Shown in pieces: positions 35,646 to 45,526 of a DNA stretch of 64,000 nt (position 1 is its first letter; each line of letters begins with the position of its first letter). The notes below the pieces were generated by a model. The model made no database searches and had not been told where the DNA came from. It saw only the letters and a list, made by a program, of their open reading frames with translations. Made by a program: the position numbers and the translations under genes. The stretch comes from an uncultured Roseovarius sp. (GTDB lineage: Bacteria; Pseudomonadota; Alphaproteobacteria; Rhodobacterales; Rhodobacteraceae), in NCBI RefSeq assembly GCF_913057115.1, contig NZ_CAJXNN010000003.1, forward strand, positions 95,737 to 159,736, given 5' to 3'.

Positions 35646-36299
35646 TCAGTCCAGATTCGCGATGATCGCCCGCAAAGTGGCGATGCCATCGCCCTTTTCC
35701 GAGGAGGTGAGAAGGATTTCGGGGAAGGCGGCAGGGTGGGCCGAGAGTTTCCCGCGCACCTGTTTCAGCACGTTGTCGCGATCCTTGGCTTTCACCTTAT
35801 CGGTTTTGGTCAAAACGCATTGGAAGGTTACGGCGGCGCTGTCCAACAGGCTCATGATCTCTTCGTCGACAGGTTTGATCCCGTGGCGCGCGTCGATCAG
35901 GACGAAGGCCCGGCGTAGGGTTTGACGCCCTGAGAGGTACTGTTTCAGCAGGCGCTGCCATTGTTCGACCTTGGCCAGCGGTGCGTTGGCGTAACCATAG
36001 CCGGGCAAGTCAACAAGGTAGCGTTCTTCGCCCATGGTGAAGTAGTTGATTTCCTGTGTGCGGCCGGGCGTGTTGGAGGCGCGGGCCAGTGCCTTCCGAC
36101 CTGTAAGCGCGTTGATCAGGCTGGATTTACCCACATTCGAGCGCCCGGCGAAACAGACCTCAAGCCGGTCGGCGGGGGGCAGGCCGGACATGGCGACCAC
36201 CCCTTTGAGAAAGTCGATGGGGCCGGCGAAAAGCTTGCGGCCTTTTTCAAGTGTGGCCTCATCCGGGGTTTCTGCGACGGGGAAGGGAAGCTGCATCAT
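35646..36299 (-). CDS. engB: Ribosome biogenesis GTP-binding protein EngB (YsxC/YihA)
   Basis: 217 residues, TRAFAC-class GTPase needed for large ribosomal subunit assembly. All G motifs are present: G1 GRSNVGKSS, G2 NTPGRTQ, G3 DLPGYG, G4 TKTDK and G5 region TSSEKGDG. ATG 36299 overlaps the stop of the upstream MOSC gene (ATGA). Gene order yidC-MOSC-engB is typical of the Rhodobacterales. Confidence 0.95.
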   Translation of the reverse strand: MMQLPFPVAETPDEATLEKGRKLFAGPIDFLKGVVAMSGLPPADRLEVCFAGRSNVGKSSLINALTGRKALARASNTPGRTQEINYFTMGEERYLVDLPGYGYANAPLAKVEQWQRLLKQYLSGRQTLRRAFVLIDARHGIKPVDEEIMSLLDSAAVTFQCVLTKTDKVKAKDRDNVLKQVRGKLSAHPAAFPEILLTSSEKGDGIATLRAIIANLD

Positions 36300-37039
36300 A
36301 GGCACCCTATTTCGTCGCCCAAGGCGATGTCACCGGATTTCACGACTTCGGCGCGGACGCTGAAATCCTGATGTCCGAAACTGTCTAGCGCGCTAAGGAT
36401 GTCCGTGTCACGGTCGCCGGTGTCGGGGTTGTTGTGGGTTGCAAGGCAACGGTCGGTGCGTTCGCGTGGGATGAGGATGGCGCTGCCGATTTGCACCTCG
36501 CGATCCATCCAGTTGAATTCCTCCCATGCGGGCAGTCCATCGAACCAGATATTGCCGCGCCAGCGATGGATGGACAGGTCGCGCCCAATGCGGGCCTCAA
36601 CGGCGCGGTGCGAGGCCATGTTGCACAGGGTCACCGAGGCGAAATCGCTATCGGTGAAGCCACGTTTTGCGCCGCGGACAAGTTTGGTGGATTGGGCGCG
36701 GTTGGAAGGGATCAGGCCGCGCGCCCAATCAAGCAGCTTGTCGCCCTCGGTATCGGGGTGAAACGTCAGGCTGCCTTGTGTGGGGTGGTGAAGGGTGACC
36801 TTGGCGCTGTCTTCATCCAGTTTGGCGGTGATCGCCGCAAGGCTGGGCGCCTTGGAGCCGCGAGAAAAGTGCTGACAGGGGACCCATTCGGAGCCATCGG
36901 CATCGGAAAGCTCATGTGCGACAGCCCATGTGCGATCCCACGGCATGGTTTGGCCTGCCGTCAAAGAGACACGAGCCACGGCCTCTCGACCGTGGCTCTT
37001 GATGGGGTGCCGGATGATCTTGGTGATCTGTCCGGTCAT
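36296..37039 (-). CDS. MOSC domain-containing protein
   Basis: 247 residues. MOSC domains (MOCO sulfurase C-terminal) bind sulfur carried on a conserved Cys or handle molybdenum cofactor. The N-terminal beta-barrel part reads KIIRHPIKSHGREAVARVSL, and SIHRWRGNIWFDGLPAWEE plus NNPDTGDRD are C-terminal MOSC features. Substrate unknown. It overlaps yidC by 4 bases upstream and engB by 4 bases downstream. This linkage to the membrane insertase is recurrent in the group but unexplained. Confidence 0.88.
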   Translation of the reverse strand: MTGQITKIIRHPIKSHGREAVARVSLTAGQTMPWDRTWAVAHELSDADGSEWVPCQHFSRGSKAPSLAAITAKLDEDSAKVTLHHPTQGSLTFHPDTEGDKLLDWARGLIPSNRAQSTKLVRGAKRGFTDSDFASVTLCNMASHRAVEARIGRDLSIHRWRGNIWFDGLPAWEEFNWMDREVQIGSAILIPRERTDRCLATHNNPDTGDRDTDILSALDSFGHQDFSVRAEVVKSGDIALGDEIGCL

Positions 37040-38874
37040 TTTTCTTCCGTCTGCGTTTTGCGCTTGAAGCTGGATTTGATGTTACCCAGAACGTCTGGTT
37101 TATACCCTTGGCTTCGCATGATCAGGTACTGCTGCGAAAAGGTGATCGTGTTGTTCGCGATCCAGTAAATGACCAACCCGCTGGCAAAGCTGCCCAGCAT
37201 GAACATGAAGACCCAAGGCATCCAAGCAAAGATCATTTGTTGTGTGGGGTCAGTGGGTGCCGGGTTGAGCTTTTGCTGTAGCCACATGGAGATACCCAGC
37301 AGAAGCGGCAGGATACCAATGAAGATCAGCGCCATGATCGAGCCGGGTTCGGGTGCGTCCCAAGGGAAGATGCCCCAGAGGTTATAGAGCGACGAGGGGT
37401 CGGGCGCCGAGAGGTCTTTGATCCAGCCGACCCAAGGCGCGTGGCGCAGTTCCAGCGTGACGAAAATCACCTTGTAGAGCGAAAAGAAGATCGGGATTTG
37501 CAGGAGGATGGGCAAGCAGCCGGAGGCAGGGTTCACCTTCTCCTTCTTGTAGAGCGCCATCATCTCTTGTTGGAGCTTCTGGCGATCGTCGCCCGCGGTT
37601 TCCTTGATCTTCTCCATCTGCGGTTGGAGTTCCTTCATCTTCGCCATCGAGACATAGGATTTATAAGCCAGCGGTAGAAGAAGTGCTTTGATCAAAAGGG
37701 TTAGACCGATGATGGCCCATCCCATGGACCCGGCGAGCCCCATGCCTGCGAGGGTGACGTTCAACCAATGCAGGACGGCGAAGATCGGTTTGGTCAGAAA
37801 GAAAAACCAACCCCAATCAATTGAGTCGAGAAAACGCTCGACGCCGCCTTCGTTCTGATAAGATCGAATGGCCTCCCATTCCTTCGCACCTGCGAAGAGT
37901 CGCGTTTGTGCCGTTGCTTTCTCACCAGGCTGGACAGTTAACGTCGGTTGCACCGCTTCGGTTTGGTAAATATTGCGCGTAGGGTCGTATTTGTTGACAG
38001 ATTTGAACGGCGTACCGGGATTTGGGATGAGCGTCGTCATCCAATAGTGGTCTGTAAAACCAGTCCAGCCGTTTTCGTTGACTTGCACGACCTCCGCTGG
38101 CGCACCTTCACGCGGGTTGAATTCGTAGTCTGCCACGTCATCATAATCGACTTCGGCGAGTTCACCGTCTGACATTGAAATCAAGCCTTCGTGCAGGATG
38201 AAGAAGTTCTTCATATCTGCAGGCTCGCCATGGCGGGCAATGATCCCGTACGGCGCGAGGGTAGGCGTTTGACTGCCTGTGTTTTCAACCGATTGCGTGA
38301 CGGTAAACATGAAGTCCTCGTCGACCGAGATCACGCGCTCGAATATCAAACCCGACCCATTATCCCAACGCAATGTAACAGGTGAATCCGGTGTCAATTC
38401 GCTGCCTTCTTCCGCCGACCAAATTGTATCTGCATTGGGAACTTGATCAGGGGCCAGACCAGCACCGGGGGCCCAGCCGAACAGGGCATAATAGGGTTCT
38501 TCACCACCCACGGGCTGAAGCAATTGGACGATGTCCGAGCCCGGTTCAAGGGTTTCGCGGTAATTCTTCAACGACAACTCATCGATACGTCCGCCCTGAA
38601 GGGAAATGGCGCCTTCAACGGTTGGAGTATTGATCGCGAGTCGCGGCGCATCCTGAGACAAGGTCGTCGCGCCACCAGATTGCGCCGCGACAGTTGTATC
38701 GCCTTCGGCCGTAGGCGTACTTGCCGAGGTCGGCTCGGATGTCGTTGACTCAGCAGTTGTCCTGGCGTTGGGGGACTCCGTCGGCTCAGGCGGAGGAAAC
38801 ACGACGAACCACACCAGAATGACGATGAAACTGAGCGCGGTTGCGAGAATTAGGTTCTTGTTCTGATCGTCCAT
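37036..38874 (-). CDS. yidC: Membrane protein insertase YidC
   Basis: 612 residues. N-terminal membrane helix (about 8-26, ILATALSFIVILVWFVVF), a low-complexity Thr/Ser/Pro/Glu-rich linker (about 30-75), a periplasmic beta-sandwich domain, and the conserved five-helix core from about 365. Core features: LLKALLLPLAYKSYVSMAKMKELQPQ, NPASGCLPILLQIPIFFSLYK and the C-terminal helices. It inserts and folds inner-membrane proteins with SecYEG or alone. The rnpA and rpmH genes usually found upstream are not here. Confidence 0.96.
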   Translation of the reverse strand: MDDQNKNLILATALSFIVILVWFVVFPPPEPTESPNARTTAESTTSEPTSASTPTAEGDTTVAAQSGGATTLSQDAPRLAINTPTVEGAISLQGGRIDELSLKNYRETLEPGSDIVQLLQPVGGEEPYYALFGWAPGAGLAPDQVPNADTIWSAEEGSELTPDSPVTLRWDNGSGLIFERVISVDEDFMFTVTQSVENTGSQTPTLAPYGIIARHGEPADMKNFFILHEGLISMSDGELAEVDYDDVADYEFNPREGAPAEVVQVNENGWTGFTDHYWMTTLIPNPGTPFKSVNKYDPTRNIYQTEAVQPTLTVQPGEKATAQTRLFAGAKEWEAIRSYQNEGGVERFLDSIDWGWFFFLTKPIFAVLHWLNVTLAGMGLAGSMGWAIIGLTLLIKALLLPLAYKSYVSMAKMKELQPQMEKIKETAGDDRQKLQQEMMALYKKEKVNPASGCLPILLQIPIFFSLYKVIFVTLELRHAPWVGWIKDLSAPDPSSLYNLWGIFPWDAPEPGSIMALIFIGILPLLLGISMWLQQKLNPAPTDPTQQMIFAWMPWVFMFMLGSFASGLVIYWIANNTITFSQQYLIMRSQGYKPDVLGNIKSSFKRKTQTEEK

Positions 38875-38985
38875 CGTCGGTGGCCACCTGTCTGTTGACG
38901 TTCACGGGGGTTCAACAGAGTGCGGGGGCAAAGGTCAAGTGGATTCAGGGAAATCGGCCATGTGTGTCGCACTGGATTACAAGAT

Positions 38986-40500
38986 TCACCCTGTTTGCCT
39001 TCCAATGATCGGGGGCTGTTTTACTTTCTGCGCGTGAGCCTCGAGCCATTCCATGGTGCGTTCGAACGGCATTGGTCGCGCAATTCCATAGCCTTGTACA
39101 TGCCCACACCCGAGTTGGGCCAGCATGGTGTGCTCACCGGCCGTTTCGACCCCTTCTGCAATGGTATCCAGCCCCAAGCGTTCCGCCATCACCAGTATGG
39201 CTGCGATCATGTCTTTTTGATCCGGGTCTTGGTCAACCTTTACGACGAAGGATCGGTCAATTTTCAGACGTTGAACAGCGAAGCGGCGGATCGAAGAGAT
39301 AGAGGTGTGACCGGTGCCGAAATCATCCAGATCAATATGGCAGCCAAGGTTAGCCAATCCACGAATATTGCTTGAGATCGTGTCATCTGGTGACGTGGAA
39401 ACGACGGTTTCCAGTATTTCAACGGCAAGACGTTGCGCGGCTATGTCGAAACGATCCAAGGCCCACGCCACGTTCTCGACAAGCTTGGGATTTCGGAGTT
39501 CGTCGGAGCCGAAGTTTACGCCAACCCTTGGAATCGTAAGGCCAAGGCTGTCCCATTGCGACATGGCGGTGAGGGCATCGTTCAGAATGACTTCGCCAAG
39601 GCGTTCGATATGCCCGGAATGCTCGAGGTCCGGCAAAAACTTTGCGGGTGGGATCATACCTCTGGATGGATGTTGCCATCTGGCGAGCGCCTCGAACCCG
39701 GTCACCATTCCTGTTTCTGTTGAAACTTGGGGTTGAAACCAGGCTTTGATTTGGCCCTGCTCGAATGCAGCCTCTATCTCGTGACGCAATTGGGCGGGCG
39801 CCTTGTCGGAAATCGTCAAATCACGAGAAAACGCGCGCAACCCTGACGGGGCATGGCGTTGGGCGTCTCTAAGCGCGAGTGTCGTTGCATCGGCCAAATC
39901 GGCACCGGTGGGATTGGAGAGCGTATCGCTGGTGCAAAATCCAATGGACGCTGAGATATAGATATTGGCCGCATCCACCGCCAATGGCTCCTCGACCGCG
40001 CTTTGCAGGCGCCCTGCAAGTTTAAGGGCTGATGGGTGGTCGAGTTGGCGCGTCGGCGCGATGACGACGGTCAAGAGGTTGTCGTTCAAGATGCGCACGC
40101 GATCCTGATTTCTGACGGCTCGCTTGAGACGGGTTTGGGTCTGATCCATGATGTCAGCCATGGCCGACGAGCCAAAGCGATCAAGGATCGTACGGTGATC
40201 ATCGATTTCGACCATGTAGCATACAGTCTTGAGCGCTTTGCGCCGCGCTATCGACAACACTGAGTCCAGTTCATCTTCCAGTTTGTCGTTATGCGCCGAG
40301 ATTGCGGTGTCGTCCCTTTGTTCGGCAAAGGCCAAAAGTACAGGAATGCCGAGTGCGGTGACCATGAGCAATAGTTCTCCACCCAGCCAAAAACTACCTA
40401 GAACAAGCGCAGGCAAAAACGCGAGAACTTGTGGTCTTTGGCCTAAAACGGAAGCAAGGCTCAGGGCTTTGCCAAGCGAAGATTTCAGCGATAGTATCAT
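38986..40500 (-). CDS. EAL-domain c-di-GMP phosphodiesterase with degenerate GGDEF domain
   Basis: 504 residues. Two N-terminal membrane helices (about 24-60), a GGDEF-like domain (about 85-220) and an EAL domain (about 235-490). The GGDEF site reads LNDNL at 138-142, so cyclase activity is not expected. The EAL domain keeps the catalytic set: EAL (270-272), Asn329, Glu361, DDFGTG (392-397), Lys413 in LKIDRSF and Glu449 in AEGVET. It should hydrolyse c-di-GMP, with the dead GGDEF domain possibly sensing GTP. Loss of c-di-GMP usually favours motility over attachment. Same strand as yidC, 111 bases upstream. Confidence 0.9.
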   Translation of the reverse strand: MILSLKSSLGKALSLASVLGQRPQVLAFLPALVLGSFWLGGELLLMVTALGIPVLLAFAEQRDDTAISAHNDKLEDELDSVLSIARRKALKTVCYMVEIDDHRTILDRFGSSAMADIMDQTQTRLKRAVRNQDRVRILNDNLLTVVIAPTRQLDHPSALKLAGRLQSAVEEPLAVDAANIYISASIGFCTSDTLSNPTGADLADATTLALRDAQRHAPSGLRAFSRDLTISDKAPAQLRHEIEAAFEQGQIKAWFQPQVSTETGMVTGFEALARWQHPSRGMIPPAKFLPDLEHSGHIERLGEVILNDALTAMSQWDSLGLTIPRVGVNFGSDELRNPKLVENVAWALDRFDIAAQRLAVEILETVVSTSPDDTISSNIRGLANLGCHIDLDDFGTGHTSISSIRRFAVQRLKIDRSFVVKVDQDPDQKDMIAAILVMAERLGLDTIAEGVETAGEHTMLAQLGCGHVQGYGIARPMPFERTMEWLEAHAQKVKQPPIIGRQTG

Positions 40501-40556
40501 GCGGGCTTTCCGAAGCGTTTCCGCATGATGGTATCTTTGGTCGCCTCAACACCGGC

Positions 40557-41426
40557 TTAACGCAGCTTCGGCAAGCCCTCGGGATTTTCGTTCAATTTTA
40601 GAGATCCACGTTCGAGACCTGCGAAATCAAATAGCTTCGGGTCCAAAAGGTGTGAGGGCCGGGCATTCATGAGCGCCCGAAACATGACCTGTCGGCGCCC
40701 TGGGGAATTGGCTTCCCAAGCGTCCAAGATGCCTTTCACCTGTTGGCGCTGCAATCCATCTTGCGATCCGCATAGATCGCAGGGGATTATGGGATATTGC
40801 ATGGCCTTCGCGAAACGCTCGCAGTCTGACTCGGCGACAAATGCCAAGGGGCGGTAAACGAAAAGATCGCCTTCTTCGTTCACAAGTTTCGGTGGCATCG
40901 TGGCCAAGCGCCCGCCGTGAAACAAGTTCATGAAAAAGGTCTCGAGAATATCGTCACGGTGATGCCCCAAGACGACCGCTGTGCACCCTTCTTCTCTTGC
41001 GATGCGATAAAGGTGGCCACGCCTGAGGCGCGAACAAAGCGCGCAATAGGTACGTCCTTGCGGCACCTTGTCCATGACGACCGAGTAGGTGTCTTGGTAT
41101 TCCACCCTGTGTGGAACATCCATCTTTTCGAGGAAATCAGGCAAGACTGTCGCGGGAAACCCCGGCTGCCCCTGATCTAGGTTACAGGCGAGGATGTCGA
41201 CGGGCAGCAGACCGCGCCATTGCAACTCGTGTAAAACGGCCAGCAAGGTGTAGCTGTCCTTGCCGCCAGAAAGACACACAAGCCAACGTGCGCCTTTCTC
41301 AATCATGCCAAACTGTTCAATTGCTTCACGCGTCTGGCGAACGACTCGTTTGCGCAGCTTTTTGAACTCGGTACTGCTTGGTGCACCGGAGAAAAGTGGG
41401 TGGATATCGTCAGCCTCGTCCAACAT
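40557..41426 (-). CDS. ttcA: tRNA 2-thiocytidine(32) synthetase TtcA
   Basis: 289 residues. It thiolates cytidine 32 of some tRNAs. The ATP-binding PP-loop SGGKDS is at residues 53-58 and the iron-sulfur ligand pairs are Cys128/131 (CALC) and Cys216/219 (CDLC), all as in Ttc[19 protein letters not shown] is also a family motif. Start at 41426 ([10 protein letters not shown]) is chosen; the open frame continues 118 codons upstream through the 3' end of the phosphomannomutase gene without homology. Confidence 0.95.
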   Translation of the reverse strand: MLDEADDIHPLFSGAPSSTEFKKLRKRVVRQTREAIEQFGMIEKGARWLVCLSGGKDSYTLLAVLHELQWRGLLPVDILACNLDQGQPGFPATVLPDFLEKMDVPHRVEYQDTYSVVMDKVPQGRTYCALCSRLRRGHLYRIAREEGCTAVVLGHHRDDILETFFMNLFHGGRLATMPPKLVNEEGDLFVYRPLAFVAESDCERFAKAMQYPIIPCDLCGSQDGLQRQQVKGILDAWEANSPGRRQVMFRALMNARPSHLLDPKLFDFAGLERGSLKLNENPEGLPKLR

Positions 41427-41499
41427 GGGCTGCCTATAGTTATTTTGCGGCCAACGAACAAGCCGCTTGTGTGGGCCGTGGACTTCGAAACGGCCTGCC

Positions 41500-43014
41500 T
41501 TAGATCGTCTGGTCGTATTCACCGACCTGCGGTTCTGTCCGAATAACGGCATCGATCGCTTCGAAGATTGCGCGCATTTCCGCTTCGCTTTCGCTGCTTT
41601 CACAGACCACGACCAAATTTGGTGTGTTCGAGGACGCGCGCACCAAGCCCCATGACCCATTGTCCAAAATGACCCGCGCCCCATTGACCGTAACCACATT
41701 GTCGATGGTCCGCCCGGCGACCGTTTCACCGGCTTCATGCTTGGCGACCAGCTTTTCCACCAAGCGATCCAGGACGTCATATTTCTCGGTATCGGCGCAA
41801 TAGGGAGACATCGTTGGCGTTGACCAAGTCTGCGGCAAGGCGCGGCGAAGATCGGACATCGACTGGCCGGGGTTGCGATCCATTAGTTTGCAGATCTCGA
41901 CGGCCACGCGCATACCGCAGTCATAGCCGCGCCCTACGGGTTCGGCGAGAAAGTAGTGGCCTGATTTCTCAAACCCGGCGAGCGCGCCGATTTCTTTAAC
42001 CCGTCGTTTCATGTGAGAGTGACCGGTTTTCCAATAATCGGCTTTCGCGCCATGCAGTTTCAATTCGGGGTCCGAGGCGAATAACCCGGTTGATTTTACA
42101 TCCGCCACGAAGGTCGAATCCGGATAAAGCTTGGATAAATCCCGGGCCATGATGACGCCCACCTTGTCGGCAAAAATCTCTTCGCCCTCGTCATCGACCA
42201 CGCCGCACCTGTCGCCATCACCGTCAAAGCCAAGCGCAAAGTCCGCACCGCTTTGCTTAACGCTGTCGGCCATATCATGGAGCATTTCCATGGCTTCGGG
42301 GTTCGGGTTGTAATGCGGAAAGGTGTAGTCCAACTCGTTATGGGAGGGGATGACCTCGACCCCTATCCGCTCGAAAAGATCGGGCGCAAAGGCGGATGCG
42401 GTGCCGTTTCCGGTGGCACAGACAACGCGCAGTTTTCGCGACATTTTAAAGTCGCCCACGAGATCGTCCAAATAAGCCTCGCGGATACCCTCGATGAATT
42501 CATAGCCACCGCCTTCGCGGGCTTCTCCTGCCCCATTCAAAACGATGTCACGCAGTTCGGCCATTTCATCAGGGCCATGTGTCAATGGGCGCTCGAACCC
42601 CATCTTCACACCCGTCCACCCGTTCGGGTTGTGGCTGGCCGTGACCATTGCGACAGCTGGAGTATCAAGGTGGAACTGAGCGAAATACGCCATTGGGCTG
42701 AGGGCCGGGCCAATGTCCTTGACCTGAATTCCCGCTTGTATGAGTCCCAGCATGAGCGCCTGTTTGATGGCCAACGAATAGTCCCGATAGTCATTTCCAA
42801 CAGCAATTTCGGGTTTGATCCCACGCCTTTGCATTTGCGTCCCAAGCCCTAGCCCCAGGGCAGTCACCCCGGGTAGGTTGATTTCTTCGGGATATTTCCA
42901 GCGGGCATCGTACTCGCGGAAGCCTGTGGGTGAAATCATCGCATCGCGCAGGAATGACCAGCTGTTTTGAACAACGTTCGGGGATGGTTTTCTCACGGCA
43001 GAACTCACTCGCAT
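41500..43014 (-). CDS. Phosphomannomutase/phosphoglucomutase
   Basis: 504 residues of the alpha-D-phosphohexomutase family. Active-site phosphoserine Ser127 in [11 protein letters not shown], the Mg-binding loop DGDGDR (264-269), and the sugar-binding [12 protein letters not shown] segment near 350. It interconverts hexose 1- and 6-phosphates and supplies GDP-mannose or UDP-glucose routes. Whether it prefers mannose or glucose cannot be read here. Located next to kdsA, galE and ugd being elsewhere in the window, so it fits surface-polysaccharide precursor supply. Confidence 0.92.
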   Translation of the reverse strand: MRVSSAVRKPSPNVVQNSWSFLRDAMISPTGFREYDARWKYPEEINLPGVTALGLGLGTQMQRRGIKPEIAVGNDYRDYSLAIKQALMLGLIQAGIQVKDIGPALSPMAYFAQFHLDTPAVAMVTASHNPNGWTGVKMGFERPLTHGPDEMAELRDIVLNGAGEAREGGGYEFIEGIREAYLDDLVGDFKMSRKLRVVCATGNGTASAFAPDLFERIGVEVIPSHNELDYTFPHYNPNPEAMEMLHDMADSVKQSGADFALGFDGDGDRCGVVDDEGEEIFADKVGVIMARDLSKLYPDSTFVADVKSTGLFASDPELKLHGAKADYWKTGHSHMKRRVKEIGALAGFEKSGHYFLAEPVGRGYDCGMRVAVEICKLMDRNPGQSMSDLRRALPQTWSTPTMSPYCADTEKYDVLDRLVEKLVAKHEAGETVAGRTIDNVVTVNGARVILDNGSWGLVRASSNTPNLVVVCESSESEAEMRAIFEAIDAVIRTEPQVGEYDQTI

Positions 43015-43021
43015 TGCTTAC

Positions 43022-43855
43022 TCAAAGTCGTATCGGATCAGATTTTGCCAAACTGTCGAAAGTCATCAGGCTTTCGATCAGTGCGGGCATCTGAGAAAGA
43101 GGAATCATGTTGGGCCCGTCCGAGGGTGCGTTATCCGGGTCCTCATGGGTTTCGATAAATACCGCGGCAACGCCAAGCGCCACGGCTGCGCGTGCCATCA
43201 CCGGGGCAAATTCACGTTGCCCCCCCGTGCTTCCACCCTTGCCGCCCGGTTGCTGCACGGAATGCGTGGCGTCCATGACGACCGGGTAACCGCTTGCCGC
43301 CATTTGCGGCAAAGCTCTCATGTCCGTCACCAAGGTATTGTAGCCAAATGACGTTCCGCGCTCTGTCAGCAAGATCTGCTCGTTGCCCGTACGCTCGATC
43401 TTTTTGATGACGTTCACCATGTCCCAAGGTGCCAAAAACTGGCCCTTTTTGACATTGATGACGGCACCTGTTTCACTCGCGGCGACCAAAAGGTCCGTCT
43501 GGCGACACAAAAAGGCTGGGATTTGCAAGATATCCGCAACTTCGGCCACCGGAGCGCATTGTTCCGGCAAGTGGATATCGGTCACTACGGGGATGTTCAG
43601 CCCGGTTTTCACGGCCTCCAGAATCTTCAGGCCTTCGTCAATACCCGTGCCGCGCTGCGCTGACACGGAGGTTCGATTGGCCTTGTCGAAGCTGCCTTTG
43701 AAAACCAGTTGAGCGCCGTGCGCTTCACAGGCTTCTTTAAGTGTGCCAGCGATCATCTGGGCATGATCTGTGCTTTGCAGCGCGCAGGGACCGGCAAGAA
43801 ACGTCAGCGGCAGGTCATTGCCGATGCTCAGACCGGAGATGGCGATATGTTTCAT
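43022..43855 (-). CDS. kdsA: 2-dehydro-3-deoxyphosphooctonate aldolase (KDO-8-phosphate synthase)
   Basis: 277 residues. It condenses phosphoenolpyruvate with arabinose 5-phosphate to KDO-8-P. Family motifs: [10 protein letters not shown] near residue 19, [11 protein letters not shown] near 53, VTDIHLPEQ near 92, and [12 protein letters not shown] near 193 followed by [11 protein letters not shown] is needed for lipid A-core and for many capsules. It ends 7 bases before the phosphomannomutase start and begins 3 bases after kpsE, so it is transcribed with the capsule export genes. Confidence 0.96.
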   Translation of the reverse strand: MKHIAISGLSIGNDLPLTFLAGPCALQSTDHAQMIAGTLKEACEAHGAQLVFKGSFDKANRTSVSAQRGTGIDEGLKILEAVKTGLNIPVVTDIHLPEQCAPVAEVADILQIPAFLCRQTDLLVAASETGAVINVKKGQFLAPWDMVNVIKKIERTGNEQILLTERGTSFGYNTLVTDMRALPQMAASGYPVVMDATHSVQQPGGKGGSTGGQREFAPVMARAAVALGVAAVFIETHEDPDNAPSDGPNMIPLSQMPALIESLMTFDSLAKSDPIRL

Positions 43856-43858
43856 GGT

Positions 43859-45526
43859 TTATGACGATACCTGTTCTCTAAGGATTGATGCGGTGAGAGA
43901 GATCATCAGGTAAATGCCCGAGAAAATCAGGAAGGCCAACATGGTATTCTCGAAAGACCGCGGGTAGGAAGGGTCTTGCGAGGCAACTGGCTTCACGCTG
44001 ACAGTGAGGTAACGGACCTGTTTGTTTGCCTCGATCTCTGATTGACGCTTGGCTTCCAGTGCTGACTGCAAAACCATATCAGCCGTCGCAAGATCGGCCT
44101 GAGCCATCTGGATTTCGGCAGCCTGTGCTGCAAGCGAGGAACTCCCCTCTGTTGCGCTGTTCAAGCGCGCTTCTTGCTTTTTCAGTTCTGCCTGTAGCAC
44201 TTCAATCTCGCTTTCGAGTGCGGCCACTTTCGCCCGATTGGGCCTTTGATTGTTCATTTGCGTATTGAGTGCCAACTGCTTTTCCTGAAGCTGCATTTCG
44301 ACCGAGTTGATCAAAGCCCGTATCGACGCAATCTCGCCTTCCGGATCAAGAAGTGACCCCTCCTGGATTTTCACGAGTCTCTCTTGTGCCGCACGGCGGT
44401 CTTCCTTGGCGTCTTCGAGGCTGGCCTCGGCCGTCTTCACAGCGTCTTGCCGTTTCTCTTGGCTCAGTTGGTCGACACGCTCTTCGGCATATTCCAACAA
44501 TTTCTCTGAAAAGCGCGCACTCGTTTCCGGATCGGCGGTCGACAACTCCATCCGAATGACACCCTCGGTCGGATCATAGCCAAGATTCACATATTTCTTA
44601 TAGAGCTTATAGGCACTTTCATTGCTTGCATCGGGGGCAAGCCGTTGAATGGGGTCAATCCAGTCCTGACTGAAGTGATCCCGGAAACCCACGTCTTGGT
44701 CCAGGCGAAGCATGGCGTCTTTGGAGCCCAGATAGGATTGGGTCGCAATTGAATCCTGCCCAGTTGCAAAGGCGGTGCCGCTGAACAAGCTGGCGGGACT
44801 CCCGGTGCCCCCCCCATCAGCTGTCAGGATAAGAAACTCCGACTTGGTGGAATACATCGGGGTCGCGACGGCATAGAAGTAGTAGCCGGCAATCAGGGTT
44901 GGAAGGAAAACGAAGGCTGCGAGACGCGTCAGCAAAAGCAAAAGTCTGCGACGGCGGCGTTTTGCTATGTCACGCTGTATCCCTTGGATCTCATGTGCTC
45001 GGCGGTCTGCCGGGCTGAGCTGTTCGGTGGAGGGCAGGTTTTGCTGGCCCATTGGAACCGTTTGCGGCAGCTGGACTTTGGGCTGTCCGCCCTCGGGCGT
45101 CGTGGGCTTTGCCGCGCTCCCACCACCATCACCGCCAGAGCCACTACCCGGCGCGACGAGTTCCAGGATATTGGCACGTTGGAACGGATCGACACCCTTC
45201 GCGCGCAATAGCCGTACGGCGTCAAAGTCCGATGTTGGTGCAAGGCCATATTTTTGGGCCATACGACGGGCCATGCGCAGTTGCCGTCCGGTCAGGCCTT
45301 CTTTGCGAATGTCGTCGATGCTCTGGGACGCGGCCATCTCCCTGGCCGAACTGATCTGCCCCTCATGAGCTTGTGTCGGGTGCACATGTGCCGAACCGCC
45401 GTCTTCCTGCTGGGACGCTTGCGGCGGCTCCTGCTCGGACGTGTGCGGTTGAGATCCACCCGAGCCACCCGTGGTTGGGGCGTTTCGGCGGATGCGGAAT
45501 TTTCTAGCCTTGGGTTTCGTAGTCAT
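43859..45526 (-). CDS. kpsE: Capsule polysaccharide export inner-membrane protein KpsE-like (PCP family)
   Basis: 555 residues, longer than classical KpsE (about 380). A cytoplasmic N-terminal extension of about 190 residues is rich in Gly/Pro/Gln (20-60 and 125-170) and holds a helical LTGRQLRMARRMAQK block (78-92). A membrane helix (195-217) follows an Arg tract, then a periplasmic domain with long coiled coils (about 345-490), and a C-terminal membrane helix (about 528-548) after YPRSF. This two-helix layout is that of polysaccharide co-polymerase/export proteins. It overlaps kpsT by 23 bases. ATG 45526 follows GAGGCGAAG. Confidence 0.88.
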   Translation of the reverse strand: MTTKPKARKFRIRRNAPTTGGSGGSQPHTSEQEPPQASQQEDGGSAHVHPTQAHEGQISSAREMAASQSIDDIRKEGLTGRQLRMARRMAQKYGLAPTSDFDAVRLLRAKGVDPFQRANILELVAPGSGSGGDGGGSAAKPTTPEGGQPKVQLPQTVPMGQQNLPSTEQLSPADRRAHEIQGIQRDIAKRRRRRLLLLLTRLAAFVFLPTLIAGYYFYAVATPMYSTKSEFLILTADGGGTGSPASLFSGTAFATGQDSIATQSYLGSKDAMLRLDQDVGFRDHFSQDWIDPIQRLAPDASNESAYKLYKKYVNLGYDPTEGVIRMELSTADPETSARFSEKLLEYAEERVDQLSQEKRQDAVKTAEASLEDAKEDRRAAQERLVKIQEGSLLDPEGEIASIRALINSVEMQLQEKQLALNTQMNNQRPNRAKVAALESEIEVLQAELKKQEARLNSATEGSSSLAAQAAEIQMAQADLATADMVLQSALEAKRQSEIEANKQVRYLTVSVKPVASQDPSYPRSFENTMLAFLIFSGIYLMISLTASILREQVSS

